From a bacterium (GTDB lineage Bacteria; Desulfobacterota; Binatia; HRBIN30; CADEER01), in the NCBI GenBank assembly GCA_030430165.1, contig JAUIGL010000001.1:62001-126000 (forward strand): 64,000 bases of DNA, read 5' to 3'. Every line of letters starts with the position of its first letter. Position 1 is the stretch's first letter. The position numbers and the translations under genes were made by a program. Under the pieces are notes generated by a model. It did not search any database. It saw only the letters and a list, made by a program, of their open reading frames with translations, and was not told where the DNA came from. Positions 1-8,440 of this stretch are shown in pieces.

Positions 1-99
1 GAGCTCTCCGCTGACGATTCGCGACCGCAGCTGCTCGAACACCGCGTCGGACAGAGCTTGTTTTCGTACCGGGGTGAGGGGCGGATTCGGTGTCTCCAT
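1..99 (-). CDS. GntR/FadR-type transcriptional regulator, N-terminus only (gene runs off the window)
   Basis: Thirty-three codons are visible from an ATG at 99 reading leftwards off the edge. The encoded start includes SDAVFEQLRSRIVSGEL, which is the typical first helix of GntR-family winged-helix domains, especially the FadR/FCD subfamily. Such proteins are cytoplasmic dimers that repress or activate metabolic genes in response to small carboxylates or acyl-CoA. The rest of the DNA-binding domain and the ligand domain lie outside the window. It is divergent from the hydrolase gene at 215, and the intervening DNA holds a match to the family operator. Family assignment is good; ligand unknown. 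Confidence 0.75.
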   Translation of the reverse strand, partial: METPNPPLTPVRKQALSDAVFEQLRSRIVSGEL

Positions 100-129
100 G
101 CCGGCAGTCCTTCGCAGCAACTGATCTGT

Positions 130-148
130 TTGTCAACTGGTCTGACAA
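130..148. promoter_or_regulatory. FadR-family operator candidate (inverted repeat)
   Basis: The sequence ttgtcaactggtctgacaa contains the perfect inverted repeat TTGTCA-N7-TGACAA. Its right part, TGGTCTGACAA (138-148), fits the TNGTNNNACNA consensus described for FadR-subfamily GntR regulators. It sits between the divergent GntR-type gene and the hydrolase gene, where autoregulation plus control of the neighbour would be expected. Confidence 0.6.
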
Positions 149-214
149 TTCGTGATAGCGCGCTTTCGCTTGGAAACCGACCACCGTCGGCATTGGAAGG
201 AGGTCCCGATCCCG

Positions 215-1324
215 ATGGCGGGGTGGTCGGAGCCGCGGGGTTGCCGCGACGATGGCATCGATGCTCAACGTCAGGTCATGGGTGCACGATTGGGCGGACG
301 CAGTATCTTCTCGTTGCCGCACGCCGACGACGTGGTCGGTGGCCTGAGCCTGATCGGTAGGGCCTTCGCCGCGCCGGTCGCGAACACGCTCGACGATCTA
401 GGTGTCTACCGCGGCATTGCGCAAGAGAAGTTGTTCCCGGCGCCGACCCGGGTTCCTCGGGTGCGCATCCAGCAGCGGTGGAGGGTGCCGGGGGTGGTCA
501 GCGAAGACATCATCTTCGAGTCGCCGCACCGGCCCCTCGAGCCGCGCTTCCGGCGGCGCTACGAGAAAGAGTACGCGTCGGCCAATCACACGGTCTTCGC
601 GCGCCGCGTGCGTCCGCGCGGGGCGCGCGGACGCCCACGGCTGCTCTACCTGCACGGCTACATGCAGCCGGAGACCTACGCCGAGGAGCTGACTCTGCTG
701 GCGGGGATGGCTTCGTACCTGAACGTCGAAGTGATCCAACCGCAGCCTCCCTACCACGGTCGGCGTTCGCCGACCGCGGCCCGCCTCGGTGGCGAGCTCT
801 ACTGGACCGCCGACCTGGTGCGCAGCATCGAAGCAATGCGCCAGCATGTGCTCGACACGCGGGCGTTGCTCAGCTGGCTACTGCACGACGACGATCGCCC
901 GGTGATCCTGATGGGCTTGAGCTTGGGAGGTGCGCTGACCTCGATTCTGACGTGCGTCGAACCGCGCTTCGCCTTGTCCTTCCCGCTGATCGCGCACATG
1001 GATCTGGACGCGTTGGTGGCGGATGCGCCGGTGATGTCGGGGACGCGACGCGACCTGCGTCGCTTCGGTTGGCGACGCGACGACTTCGCCGAGTTGGTCG
1101 ACGATCTCGGCTGGGGCGACCTGCATCCCGTCCTACCGCCGGAGAAGATCCACATCTTCGCTGCCTCCGACGACCGCTTCTTCGACCCCGACGTAGTCGA
1201 TCGGATGTGGCGCGACTGGGGAGAGCCGGCGATTCGCTGGTACGACACCAGTCACATGGGATTCTTGCCCAACATCCCGGACGCCCTCGCCCGGGTGCGC
1301 GAGTTCGCCGACCGCGCGCTCTGA
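215..1324 (+). CDS. alpha/beta hydrolase
   Basis: A 369-residue serine hydrolase. The core strand and oxyanion region read LLYLHGYMQ (about residues 143-151), the nucleophile elbow is GLSLGG with Ser236, and a late DTSHMGF supplies the probable catalytic His. About 130 residues before the core are family-specific; the shape recalls ABHD18-like hydrolases, but that is tentative. I chose the ATG at 215 because ggaaggaggt lies just upstream; an in-frame ATG at 152 has no ribosome site and would overlap the operator region. No signal peptide, so probably cytoplasmic. Substrate unknown; control by the divergent FadR-type regulator would suggest an acyl or carboxylate ester. Confidence 0.8.
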   Translation: MAGWSEPRGCRDDGIDAQRQVMGARLGGRSIFSLPHADDVVGGLSLIGRAFAAPVANTLDDLGVYRGIAQEKLFPAPTRVPRVRIQQRWRVPGVVSEDIIFESPHRPLEPRFRRRYEKEYASANHTVFARRVRPRGARGRPRLLYLHGYMQPETYAEELTLLAGMASYLNVEVIQPQPPYHGRRSPTAARLGGELYWTADLVRSIEAMRQHVLDTRALLSWLLHDDDRPVILMGLSLGGALTSILTCVEPRFALSFPLIAHMDLDALVADAPVMSGTRRDLRRFGWRRDDFAELVDDLGWGDLHPVLPPEKIHIFAASDDRFFDPDVVDRMWRDWGEPAIRWYDTSHMGFLPNIPDALARVREFADRAL

Positions 1325-1399
1325 TCCGAGCGCCTCCCCGAAGTTGCCGCGCCGGCTCTGCCGTCGGATGAGCGAACCGACGCGGCTGATGCCTGCCGG

Positions 1400-1918
1400 C
1401 TACATGCCGGGGTTGTGCATCGCGTCGGGCAGCGGGTCCTTGCGTGGCTGCGGCGTTGCTTCCGGCGGTGCGGCGACTTCGCCGCGCCACCCGCCGGTGG
1501 CGACTCCGCGCCGCTCGATGAAGCGCTTGAAGTTGGCGAGGTCCTGTTGCACGCGTCCCTTGAAGACGCCGAGAAAGCCTCCCGCCTTCTCCATCGGCCC
1601 TTCCGGTTGGTACTCGAGCTGCAACATGACTCGCGATGTGTCGTCGGAGATTCGGTGAAACGTCACGCAACCCGCGTTCTTCGCACCCGAGGTCGCGCAC
1701 CATGCGATCCGCTTGTCCGGGATCTGCTCGGTGATCTCGGCGTCCCATTCTTCGACCTGACCGGCGACCTGGGCGCGCCAACGCAGATGACGCGCGTCGA
1801 CCTGACGCACCTCCTCGACGTCCTCCATGAAATTCGGAAACTCCTCGAACTGCGTCCACTGGTCGTAGGCGACGCTGGCCGGAACCCCAACTTCGATTCC
1901 TGTTTCGATGATCGGCAT
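1400..1918 (-). CDS. SRPBCC/polyketide-cyclase-like family protein
   Basis: A 172-residue protein of the START/SRPBCC helix-grip fold. The N-terminus (IETGIEVGVPASVAYDQW) followed by FEEFPNFM and a W-x-A-Q-V strand matches the small cyclase/dehydrase-like group often annotated as COG5637. These proteins have a hydrophobic cavity and bind lipids or aromatic compounds; most have no proven reaction. The last 30 residues are Pro/Arg-rich and probably disordered. A gaaaggagc ribosome site lies 6-9 bases before the ATG. It stands alone on the minus strand, convergent with the hydrolase gene. Specific function unknown. Confidence 0.75.
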   Translation of the reverse strand: MPIIETGIEVGVPASVAYDQWTQFEEFPNFMEDVEEVRQVDARHLRWRAQVAGQVEEWDAEITEQIPDKRIAWCATSGAKNAGCVTFHRISDDTSRVMLQLEYQPEGPMEKAGGFLGVFKGRVQQDLANFKRFIERRGVATGGWRGEVAAPPEATPQPRKDPLPDAMHNPGM

Positions 1919-2207
1919 GCGATTGTGCTCCTTTCTCGGGGAATTGATCCCCGCAGTTGCATGAGAATGGAGCGCAACAAGTGTGCCATGCCGGGTCCGC
2001 AGCCGTCGCTCCGGGGTTGGCTAATGCGGTTTCACGCCAAGATGGCCGCGGCGCTTGCGAATTCTACAATGCTCGGCGCGACTGTTTGAACTTCGGAACC
2101 ACTGCCTGCTGTCAGAGTCGAGGGCCCGGGGATAGCGTTGCGTGCCCGGGGCGCGCCGACGGTGTTGCGTTTATTGGTCGGGATCTCGGGCGTAGGCGCC
2201 CGAGCGC

Positions 2208-2411
2208 CTAGTCGTTGAGGACGAACGTGACCTTGAGGTTGACCCGGTACTCGGTCACGCGGCCGTTGACGACCTCGACCTTCTGATCCTGGATCCAGGC
2301 GCCGCGGACGTTCTGCAGGGTCTCGTTGGCGCGCTCGATGCCCTTCTGCACCGCGTCTTCGAAGCTCGCGGGGGACGAAGAGACGATCTCTGTAACTCTG
2401 GCGATTGCCAT
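2208..2411 (-). CDS. dodecin (flavin-binding small protein)
   Basis: Sixty-seven residues, the usual dodecin length. The strand-helix-strand-strand order, the phrase EDAVQKGIERANETLQNVRGAWI and the closing YRVNLKVTFVL are diagnostic of dodecins, which form hollow dodecamers that bind riboflavin, FMN or FAD (CoA in some) and act as flavin buffers in the cytoplasm. A clear aaggagtg site precedes the ATG. About 290 bases separate it from the SRPBCC gene downstream on the same strand, so joint transcription is uncertain. High confidence in family. Confidence 0.93.
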   Translation of the reverse strand: MAIARVTEIVSSSPASFEDAVQKGIERANETLQNVRGAWIQDQKVEVVNGRVTEYRVNLKVTFVLND

Positions 2412-2554
2412 CGATCACTCCTTCTTTTTGCGAGTTGTCTGACTGGTGTGGATCATCGCACCGGCCCAACCCGGATGGCAAACCGAATCGTCACGCGACT
2501 GCCGGCGTGCCGGCTGTTGGGCAATTTGCGCGCGTTCGCTATCGTCGTTGGACG

Positions 2555-3094
2555 ATGTGCCCACCGAACCGCCATGCCGCACTCCTGCTCGCCTTCCTGG
2601 TACTTGCGGGTTGCGTCGCCCGATTCAGCCCGGCGACGGTTCGCGACGAAATCGCGCGGCAGAACGGTGACGAGCCGCGGATTGCCTTCGAGCTCCAGCT
2701 CGGGCGCATCGCGACCAGCCTGATCCAGTCGGCCCTGCTCGACCGGGGGGCGGACGCCGATCTCGAGCTCGCCGGCGTCGATCGGCTCGAGCTGGCGGTC
2801 TACGAGGCGTCGGGGGCGCGCGGCCCGGCGCTCGACGCCACCGAGATCTCGGCGCGCGGGTGGGAGACGACCCTGCGCTTCCTCGATTCGACTCGTTCCG
2901 GTGTAGTCCTGACGCGATCCTGCGGCGGCCGCATCGGTGACCTGGTGCTGGTCGGATCGGGGCCGCGCACGGTGGTCTACGCGCGCCTGCGCGGGGAGTT
3001 GAGCGCCGAGTTACCGGCTGCCCTCGGTGAGACCCTGCGCGCCGACGGGCCGCTCGCCGTCAAGGACGCGCTCGCCGCGTCGACTGCGGGCTAG
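2555..3094 (+). CDS. putative lipoprotein of unknown function
   Basis: A 179-residue protein that begins with a hydrophobic signal (HAALLLAFLVLAGC) ending in a lipobox Cys at residue 20, so it is probably lipid-anchored in the envelope. I used the ATG at 2555, which places the lipobox correctly; the frame is open from 2405 but that would bury the signal inside the protein and overlap the dodecin start. The mature part is alpha/beta-like with strands such as LELAVYEASGA and GDLVLVGSG. I recognise no family motif; a DUF4252-like envelope lipoprotein is one possibility. Its last codons lie 7 bases from the convergent gene. Confidence 0.6.
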   Translation: MCPPNRHAALLLAFLVLAGCVARFSPATVRDEIARQNGDEPRIAFELQLGRIATSLIQSALLDRGADADLELAGVDRLELAVYEASGARGPALDATEISARGWETTLRFLDSTRSGVVLTRSCGGRIGDLVLVGSGPRTVVYARLRGELSAELPAALGETLRADGPLAVKDALAASTAG

Positions 3095-3101
3095 GACCGG
3101 A

Positions 3102-4553
3102 TCAATCGCTGAGAAAACGATCGATCACGTTGCGGGTGATCCGCGACACCGTCGGGTCGTCGAGGCCGAACGCCCAGTCGGTGCAGCCGGTAGTGAATAC
3201 CTCGCCGCTGCCGCGGGTGAAGCTTCCCATGACGGCACGGCCGTGCGCGAATCGTTCGCGGTTGGCCGTGGTGTCGGCGCCGGCGAAGCGCTCGGCGACC
3301 CAGTTGAGCTCGCCGACACCGAGCAGCGGAAGGGTGGCGGGACGCTCGTCGCTTTCCCAGAGATGCGCCGGGGCGCTGGCGATGACTTGAAAGTCGCGCG
3401 GTGTGCCGTCGGTCCCGGTCGGGCGCGGCAAGCCGTCGGCGAGCTCGAGCTCGCAGCCGTCGCACTCGTAGCCGACCACCACCGGTTCTTCACCGAAGCC
3501 GTCGCCGGCGCGAAGGTCGAGGCCGGCGAAGGCCCAATGCCCCGGGCGGTGGACCTGATAGCCGCCGGTGCCGCGTGGCGCGTTGTCGACGTGGGCGTAG
3601 CCGCCGCGCGTAAAGCTGACCCCGGTCATATGGTTTTCGGGGCGGCCGACCGCTGGATCCGACCACATCGTCGTCAGCAGATGTTTGCGGTCGGTGCCCC
3701 ACACCGGGTCTCGTTCGAGGTCCATCTTGTAGGAGATCTGGCGCCGGAAATCCTCCTCATGGCGGATCTGCCAGAAGGCCGTGTTTCCGGAGAAAAAGGC
3801 GGCGTGGCCGCCGCCGTCGACGAAGGACTCGACCGCGTCGCGCATCGGCGCCGACCAGTACTCGTCGTGGCCGACGCTGAGGTAGAGCCGATAGGGGGCG
3901 AGCAGGCCGGGGATCGATTCGAGGTCGCTGCTCACCGCGTAGTCGAGATCGATTCCTTCGCGCTCTGCCCAGCGAACGAACAGCAGCTCCCATGAAGACC
4001 AGCCGGCGGAGACCAGCCAAAGCGAGTAGCCGTCGCTGAGAAACAAATCGATTTCGCTCGCTTGCAGCTCGTCGGCTCGCGCCGCGCGCAGCCGCATCGG
4101 GTCGGGGCGGGCGAGGAAGCCTTTGGGGAGCGGGCGCAGCAGGGACGATTGATGCCCTCCGGTGTAGTAGCTCGGTCCGCCCCAGTCGTTATAGGCGGCC
4201 CAGGTCGACGTCGACAGCACCAGCAAGCTTCGTCCCGGCCGCTTCGCGCGCACGACGAAGAAGGCTTCGGTCGACTCGCCGTCCGGCGTGGTCAGTCGAA
4301 CGAGGTAGAGGCCCGACCGCCAATCGTCGCCCGTCGCGATTTTCAGCGAGGAGGGCCAGCCGCAGCCGTTTGCCGCGGCGTCGGCAGGGGTCGCCCGCTC
4401 GATGCCGGTCAGATCGGTCGACGTGTAGACGGTCTCGTCGTCTAGCCCCTGGCGAACGACCGCGACGTCGAAGGCCGCCGCGGAGGTGGAACAGTGCAAG
4501 TCGACGGATTCTCCGGGGCTGACGCTCTGCGGCCAGCAGTAAGCTGCGATCAT
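3102..4553 (-). CDS. N,N-dimethylformamidase large-subunit-like protein
   Basis: A 483-residue protein resembling the C-terminal part of the N,N-dimethylformamidase beta chain (DUF6605-type). Recognisable segments are the N-terminal beta domain ending in GLYLVRLTTPDG, then LLVLSTSTWAAYNDWGG-SYY, LSVGHDEYWS and FFSGNTAFWQIR, which form a glutamine-amidotransferase-like alpha/beta core. True enzymes hydrolyse dimethylformamide with iron and need a small subunit; no small-subunit gene is seen here. No signal peptide is evident and the ribosome site is weak, so the exact start is uncertain. It follows the AcoX-like and YaiI-like genes on the same strand with a 79-base gap. Substrate unknown. Confidence 0.75.
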   Translation of the reverse strand: MIAAYCWPQSVSPGESVDLHCSTSAAAFDVAVVRQGLDDETVYTSTDLTGIERATPADAAANGCGWPSSLKIATGDDWRSGLYLVRLTTPDGESTEAFFVVRAKRPGRSLLVLSTSTWAAYNDWGGPSYYTGGHQSSLLRPLPKGFLARPDPMRLRAARADELQASEIDLFLSDGYSLWLVSAGWSSWELLFVRWAEREGIDLDYAVSSDLESIPGLLAPYRLYLSVGHDEYWSAPMRDAVESFVDGGGHAAFFSGNTAFWQIRHEEDFRRQISYKMDLERDPVWGTDRKHLLTTMWSDPAVGRPENHMTGVSFTRGGYAHVDNAPRGTGGYQVHRPGHWAFAGLDLRAGDGFGEEPVVVGYECDGCELELADGLPRPTGTDGTPRDFQVIASAPAHLWESDERPATLPLLGVGELNWVAERFAGADTTANRERFAHGRAVMGSFTRGSGEVFTTGCTDWAFGLDDPTVSRITRNVIDRFLSD

Positions 4554-4632
4554 CTCAGAGTAGCCCTTGCTCGTCTGTTTCGGTGTCTTGGTCTCGATCG
4601 ATCGTGATCTGCTACGCTCGGGAGTACGCGGC

Positions 4633-5676
4633 TCAGCAACAGCTGCCGCCGTGTCCGTCCTGGTCGAAGCCGTCGTGGAAGTGGCGGTTGGTGAAGACCC
4701 CCTGCTGTCCAGCCGCTGTCAGGGCGCGGGCCGCGTCGATCACCCACGGCCCCGAACGCTCCACCCAGAGCCCGGCGGGTTCGTCAGCTTCGAGGGCGCG
4801 GGTGCGGTCGCCGTCGTAGGCGAGGATACACGGTCCCGTGATGGTCACGCGCTCGCCGAATGCCAGCTTGCGCGCGGCGCTGACGTGGGCGCGGCGGTAG
4901 AGTCCGGGGGAGACCGCGGTCAGTAGGGGAGTCGACCCCGGTTGGTCCGGTTCGGTGCAGCGCACTTCGACCGCAAAGTCGTCCGCCATCCCGCATGGCT
5001 GAAGCAGCCCGCCGATCGGCGACATTCCGACCGCTGCCGGCTCGGCCCGCGCCAGCACCAGGCAGCGCAGCTTCTCGGGCTCGAATGGGAGCAGGTTGCC
5101 GAGGCTGTCGTCGGCGAGTGCGACGGCATCGATCACCGCGAGGTCGCGCGCGCCGTCACTGTACTCGACGTGAACGACCTTGGCGCGCCGCGCCGCTCGC
5201 TCCAACGGCACCGCGCCTGAGGCGACCACCCCGGCCGAGGCGCCGGAGATCGTCGCTTCCTGCATCACCGGAAACACGTTGTTGGTGCCGGTCGACATCG
5301 GCACGATGGCGGCGTCGGGCCAGGCCCGCGCAACCAGCCGATTGGTGCCGTCGCCGCCGAGGACCAGCAGTGCCTGCGCCCCGGCGTCGCGCATTGCGGC
5401 GACCGCCCGCTCGGTGTCGGCCGGCTTGGTGGCCAGCGGTCCGATATCGAGTACATCGAATTCGGCGCCGACGTTGATGTTCTCGACCGCCGACTGGGTG
5501 ATGCGGAACAGATCCGGTACCAGGAGAAAGCGAGTCGTTCCCGCCGCGGCGGCGCCGATGACGGCGCGCGCGATCTGGTTCTGCTTGTCGTGCGGGCTCT
5601 CGCGGCGCGCCCGCGCGGCGCGCCGCCGCACGTCGAGTCCGGACATCGGATTGGCGATGATGCCGACGACTGTCAT
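4633..5676 (-). CDS. ATP-NAD kinase-like protein, AcoX family
   Basis: A 347-residue protein of the NAD/diacylglycerol kinase superfamily. It has the nucleotide-binding LVLGGDGTNR (about residues 104-113), followed by PMSTGTNNVFP, and starts with VVGIIANPMSGLDVRR. This arrangement matches AcoX-type proteins, often found beside acetoin dehydrogenase genes, but no such genes are here. The C-terminal 30 residues hold a Gly/His/Cys-rich tail (HFHDGFDQDGHGGSCC) that may bind metal. It starts 10 bases after the YaiI-family gene, probably in the same transcript. The reaction of AcoX proteins is not established. Confidence 0.78.
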   Translation of the reverse strand: MTVVGIIANPMSGLDVRRRAARARRESPHDKQNQIARAVIGAAAAGTTRFLLVPDLFRITQSAVENINVGAEFDVLDIGPLATKPADTERAVAAMRDAGAQALLVLGGDGTNRLVARAWPDAAIVPMSTGTNNVFPVMQEATISGASAGVVASGAVPLERAARRAKVVHVEYSDGARDLAVIDAVALADDSLGNLLPFEPEKLRCLVLARAEPAAVGMSPIGGLLQPCGMADDFAVEVRCTEPDQPGSTPLLTAVSPGLYRRAHVSAARKLAFGERVTITGPCILAYDGDRTRALEADEPAGLWVERSGPWVIDAARALTAAGQQGVFTNRHFHDGFDQDGHGGSCC

Positions 5677-5686
5677 CAGCGTTCGA

Positions 5687-6160
5687 TCAACCGAGCCGCT
5701 TGATGAGTGCCGTCAGCGTGCGATCGACGGCGTTGGCGAAACGTTGCCGGTCCGCCTTGCCGAAGGGGGGAGGGCCTCCGGTAGCGACCCCGTCCTCGCG
5801 CAGCGCGTGCGACAAATTGCGCATCGCCAGGCACTCCTGGACGTTTTCCTCGTCGAGCACTCGCCCTCTGTGGTCGAGCGCGATGGCCCCCTTTTCGACC
5901 GCGCGCGCAGCCAGCGGGATGTCGGCTGTGACGACCAGATCTCCGGAGCGGCATTGGTCGGCGATGTGGTCGTCGGCGGCGTCGAAGCCCGAGCCTACCG
6001 TGAACTGCTCGATCAGGTGGGAGTCGGGAATGCGCTGTTGCTGATTTGCAACGACGACGACCCTCAGGCGCCGGCGCTCGCCGACTTGGTAACAGAGCTC
6101 CTTGAGTGCGCGCGGCGCGGCGTCCGCATCGAGCCAGATCGTGGTTTGCGGGGATACCAT
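5687..6160 (-). CDS. YaiI/YqxD (DUF188) family protein
   Basis: A 157-residue protein with the family signature WLDADAAPRALKELCYQVGERR near the N-terminus, then VVVVANQQQRIP, a central GDLVVTADIPLAARAVEKGA and GGPPPFGKADRQRF. These are PIN-like nuclease-fold proteins whose acidic residues (the DAD and D in TADIPL) suggest metal binding; no substrate is known to me. I took the ATG at 6160 because the frame upstream (to 6310) encodes an Arg/Ser-rich stretch untypical of the family. First gene of the presumed DUF188-AcoX-amidase transcript. Confidence 0.85.
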   Translation of the reverse strand: MVSPQTTIWLDADAAPRALKELCYQVGERRRLRVVVVANQQQRIPDSHLIEQFTVGSGFDAADDHIADQCRSGDLVVTADIPLAARAVEKGAIALDHRGRVLDEENVQECLAMRNLSHALREDGVATGGPPPFGKADRQRFANAVDRTLTALIKRLG

Positions 6161-6386
6161 AGGCGAGTCATTCAATACCACGGCTCGGCCGAGGTCGACC
6201 CTCGCGCTCGAATTCCCGGCGCGGCGATTGCTCGAGCGGCGGTCACCCGCTGTCGTCGTCGGCGAAGTTGCTTCCCGTGTGTTCGACGACGATGAGCCCC
6301 TCTCTCGCAAAGTCTAGATCTCGTGCTTTGGCGACGAGTCGATCGAAAATCGGTGACTGCGGTGACGGCCGCGCGCTCGACGCGGT

Positions 6387-7256
6387 TCAGTGCCCGGGTG
6401 GTACAGCGGCGGACTCGCCGACTTTACGGATCAGCGCGCGCGCCTTGGTGCCGATGTGGATGTGGTTGTACAAAAAATTCTTGAGCGGCCGGTAGGTGTA
6501 GGTTTGCCAGACGACCAGCTCGAACCCGGTTTGCCCGAGGAGAAACTCGAACGAGCTTCGGGAGAATTCGTTGCAGTGTCCGGGGCGGTAGTCGGCTGCG
6601 TATCTCTTGCGCCAACCCAACCGTTGCCTCGCGCGGCGCAGGCGGAAGCTGAGGCCGTCGATGTTGGGGAACTCGAGCAGGGCGTGCCCGCCGGGTTTGA
6701 GGAGCTTTCCGATGCTGCGCAATGCGCAGTTGGAGTCGGGGAGGTGCTCGAGCACGTGGCGCAGCGCGACCAGGTCGAATTGGGTTCCGGTCGGCTCGTA
6801 GGACATGAAGTCGGCGACCTCGACCTCGATCTGGAGGTGCTGCTCGACCTGCTCGGCGAGAAACGGCGAGAGCTCCAATCCCCGCACGTCCCATCCGCGG
6901 TCGCGGGCACGGGCGAGTAGCGCGCCGTTGCCGCATCCGACGTCGAGGAAGCGGCCTTTGGCGGGTAGCATCTTCTGGATGAAGGCGTAGCTCCCGAACG
7001 GACCGCGGTTGACGCGGGGGTCGTGCGGATCGGGGTACTCGCGAGCGTACTTCTCCTGGTTCTCGCGATGGTCCAGTCCCGACAGGTCGAGGTTGACCAA
7101 CCCGCAATTCTCGCAGCGATAGAAGCGATATTGGTCCGAGTTGCCTTGTGTGTAGAACAAGTGAAGGTCCGAGTTTCCGCAGACGCGACACGGTCGAGGA
7201 TCGGCGGTGACGGCGCCCGGGCGAGTCGATCGCCCGTTGTGTGTGAGCGGCATCAT
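6387..7256 (-). CDS. class I SAM-dependent methyltransferase with N-terminal zinc ribbon
   Basis: About 289 residues. An N-terminal CRVCG...YRCENCGLV zinc ribbon precedes a Rossmann methyltransferase with motif I FLDVGCGNGALLARA and post-motif VALRHVLEHLPD, then LKPGGHALLEFPN. This architecture is common in polysaccharide and lipid-glycan clusters. The start is the ATG at 7256, whose first bases overlap the TGA of the SGNH hydrolase gene (ATGA), implying translational coupling. With the other two genes of the operon and the divergent glycosyltransferase it probably modifies a surface glycan or lipid. Substrate unknown. Confidence 0.82.
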   Translation of the reverse strand: MMPLTHNGRSTRPGAVTADPRPCRVCGNSDLHLFYTQGNSDQYRFYRCENCGLVNLDLSGLDHRENQEKYAREYPDPHDPRVNRGPFGSYAFIQKMLPAKGRFLDVGCGNGALLARARDRGWDVRGLELSPFLAEQVEQHLQIEVEVADFMSYEPTGTQFDLVALRHVLEHLPDSNCALRSIGKLLKPGGHALLEFPNIDGLSFRLRRARQRLGWRKRYAADYRPGHCNEFSRSSFEFLLGQTGFELVVWQTYTYRPLKNFLYNHIHIGTKARALIRKVGESAAVPPGH

Positions 7257-8440
7257 TGCGCGTACCCGAGCGAGCGGCCGACGGCGTCGCCCGTTCGCGC
7301 CGTGCGCGAATCGGGCGGAGCTGCGAGGGCGCTCGCGTAGGTCCGCAGCGGGCCCGCGCGGAGGCAGTCGAACAAGGTCTGCGCCAGCAGGTCGTGTCCG
7401 CGCGGTGTCAGGTGGATGCTGTCGTGCTCGAGGAACAGGTGGGAGATGTCGTCGTCCGCGGCAAAGGCGGCGTAGGGGTCGCACAAGGGGACGCCTCGGC
7501 TCTCGAGCATTGCGGCGACGGCTTGGCGCGGAAAGGCGAAGCGTTCGGGCTCGAGGAGGTCGTTCTTCTCCGGCAAGAGGACGACCGCCACGGCGAGCCC
7601 GCGGTCGGCGACCAGGGAGAGTAGCTCGTCGAGCTCGGCCGCCAGGCGCCGCCGGTTCTCCTCGCGCTGCCAGTATTCGGTCACCGATGCCATCCAGCGC
7701 GTGTGGTATGCCGCTTCCTCTTCGACTCCCATGGCGGCGTACTTGACCCGGATCGCAATCTCGTCGAGGAAGCGCGACGCCCAGGACCGTTCGAAGCGGT
7801 CGACGAGGCGTCCCAGTGTGTCGCGTAGCGCCGGACCCCCCGCGTCGTTTTCGGCAGGCTGTGGCTGCGGGTCCCACGGCTCGATGTCGTTGAGCGTAAA
7901 CCCGATGAGCAGCGCGTCCGGCCGCAGTCCTGCAAAATCCATCTCTGCCAGCGCCAGATACTGTTTGAAGGTGTAGTGGTTGATGCCGAGATTGCGAACC
8001 TCGATCGGCCAGCCGGCGCGCTCGGCACGTGCTTGCAGCTTCTCGCCGAAGCGCTCCCCGGCGGCGACTCCCGAGCCGAACACGACCGAGTCGCCGACCA
8101 CGACGAGTCTGGGGCGGGCGGCATCTTTGGGGCGGAATTCGGCGTCGCGGAAGCCATCGGAGTTGATCTGGATCGGGATCTGCAGGTAGTCGAGACCGCC
8201 CTTGAAGTAGCCCTCGTAGCCGGGTTGGTAGCGCCAGCCAAGCCGCGTGTCCGGTACGATGAGGCCGCTCGGATACCCATATCTGCCAAAGGACTGCAGG
8301 CCGGCTTTCTCGAAGGCGAGGTAGCCCGCCGTCTCGAGCAGGCCGAAGACGAAGAGAGTCCAGAGGAGCAGCAGGCCGGCGTATCGCGGAATCTTGCGCC
8401 ACACGGGGGTGGACGTAACGACAACTGCTCCGCCCGTCAA
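7253..8440 (-). CDS. membrane-anchored SGNH/GDSL hydrolase
   Basis: A 395-residue protein with one N-terminal membrane segment (about residues 20-40) and an SGNH hydrolase domain outside. Block I is VVVGDSVVFGSG with Ser118, block III is GFTLNDIEPWD, and the C-terminal block V is DSIHLTPRGHDL, giving the Ser-Asp-His set. Such enzymes deacylate polysaccharides or lipids. The best start is TTG at 8440: an aggaag site lies five bases before it and the TTG overlaps the TGA of the upstream methyltransferase (TTGA). Middle gene of a three-gene operon. Confidence 0.8.
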   Translation of the reverse strand: MTGGAVVVTSTPVWRKIPRYAGLLLLWTLFVFGLLETAGYLAFEKAGLQSFGRYGYPSGLIVPDTRLGWRYQPGYEGYFKGGLDYLQIPIQINSDGFRDAEFRPKDAARPRLVVVGDSVVFGSGVAAGERFGEKLQARAERAGWPIEVRNLGINHYTFKQYLALAEMDFAGLRPDALLIGFTLNDIEPWDPQPQPAENDAGGPALRDTLGRLVDRFERSWASRFLDEIAIRVKYAAMGVEEEAAYHTRWMASVTEYWQREENRRRLAAELDELLSLVADRGLAVAVVLLPEKNDLLEPERFAFPRQAVAAMLESRGVPLCDPYAAFAADDDISHLFLEHDSIHLTPRGHDLLAQTLFDCLRAGPLRTYASALAAPPDSRTARTGDAVGRSLGYAQ

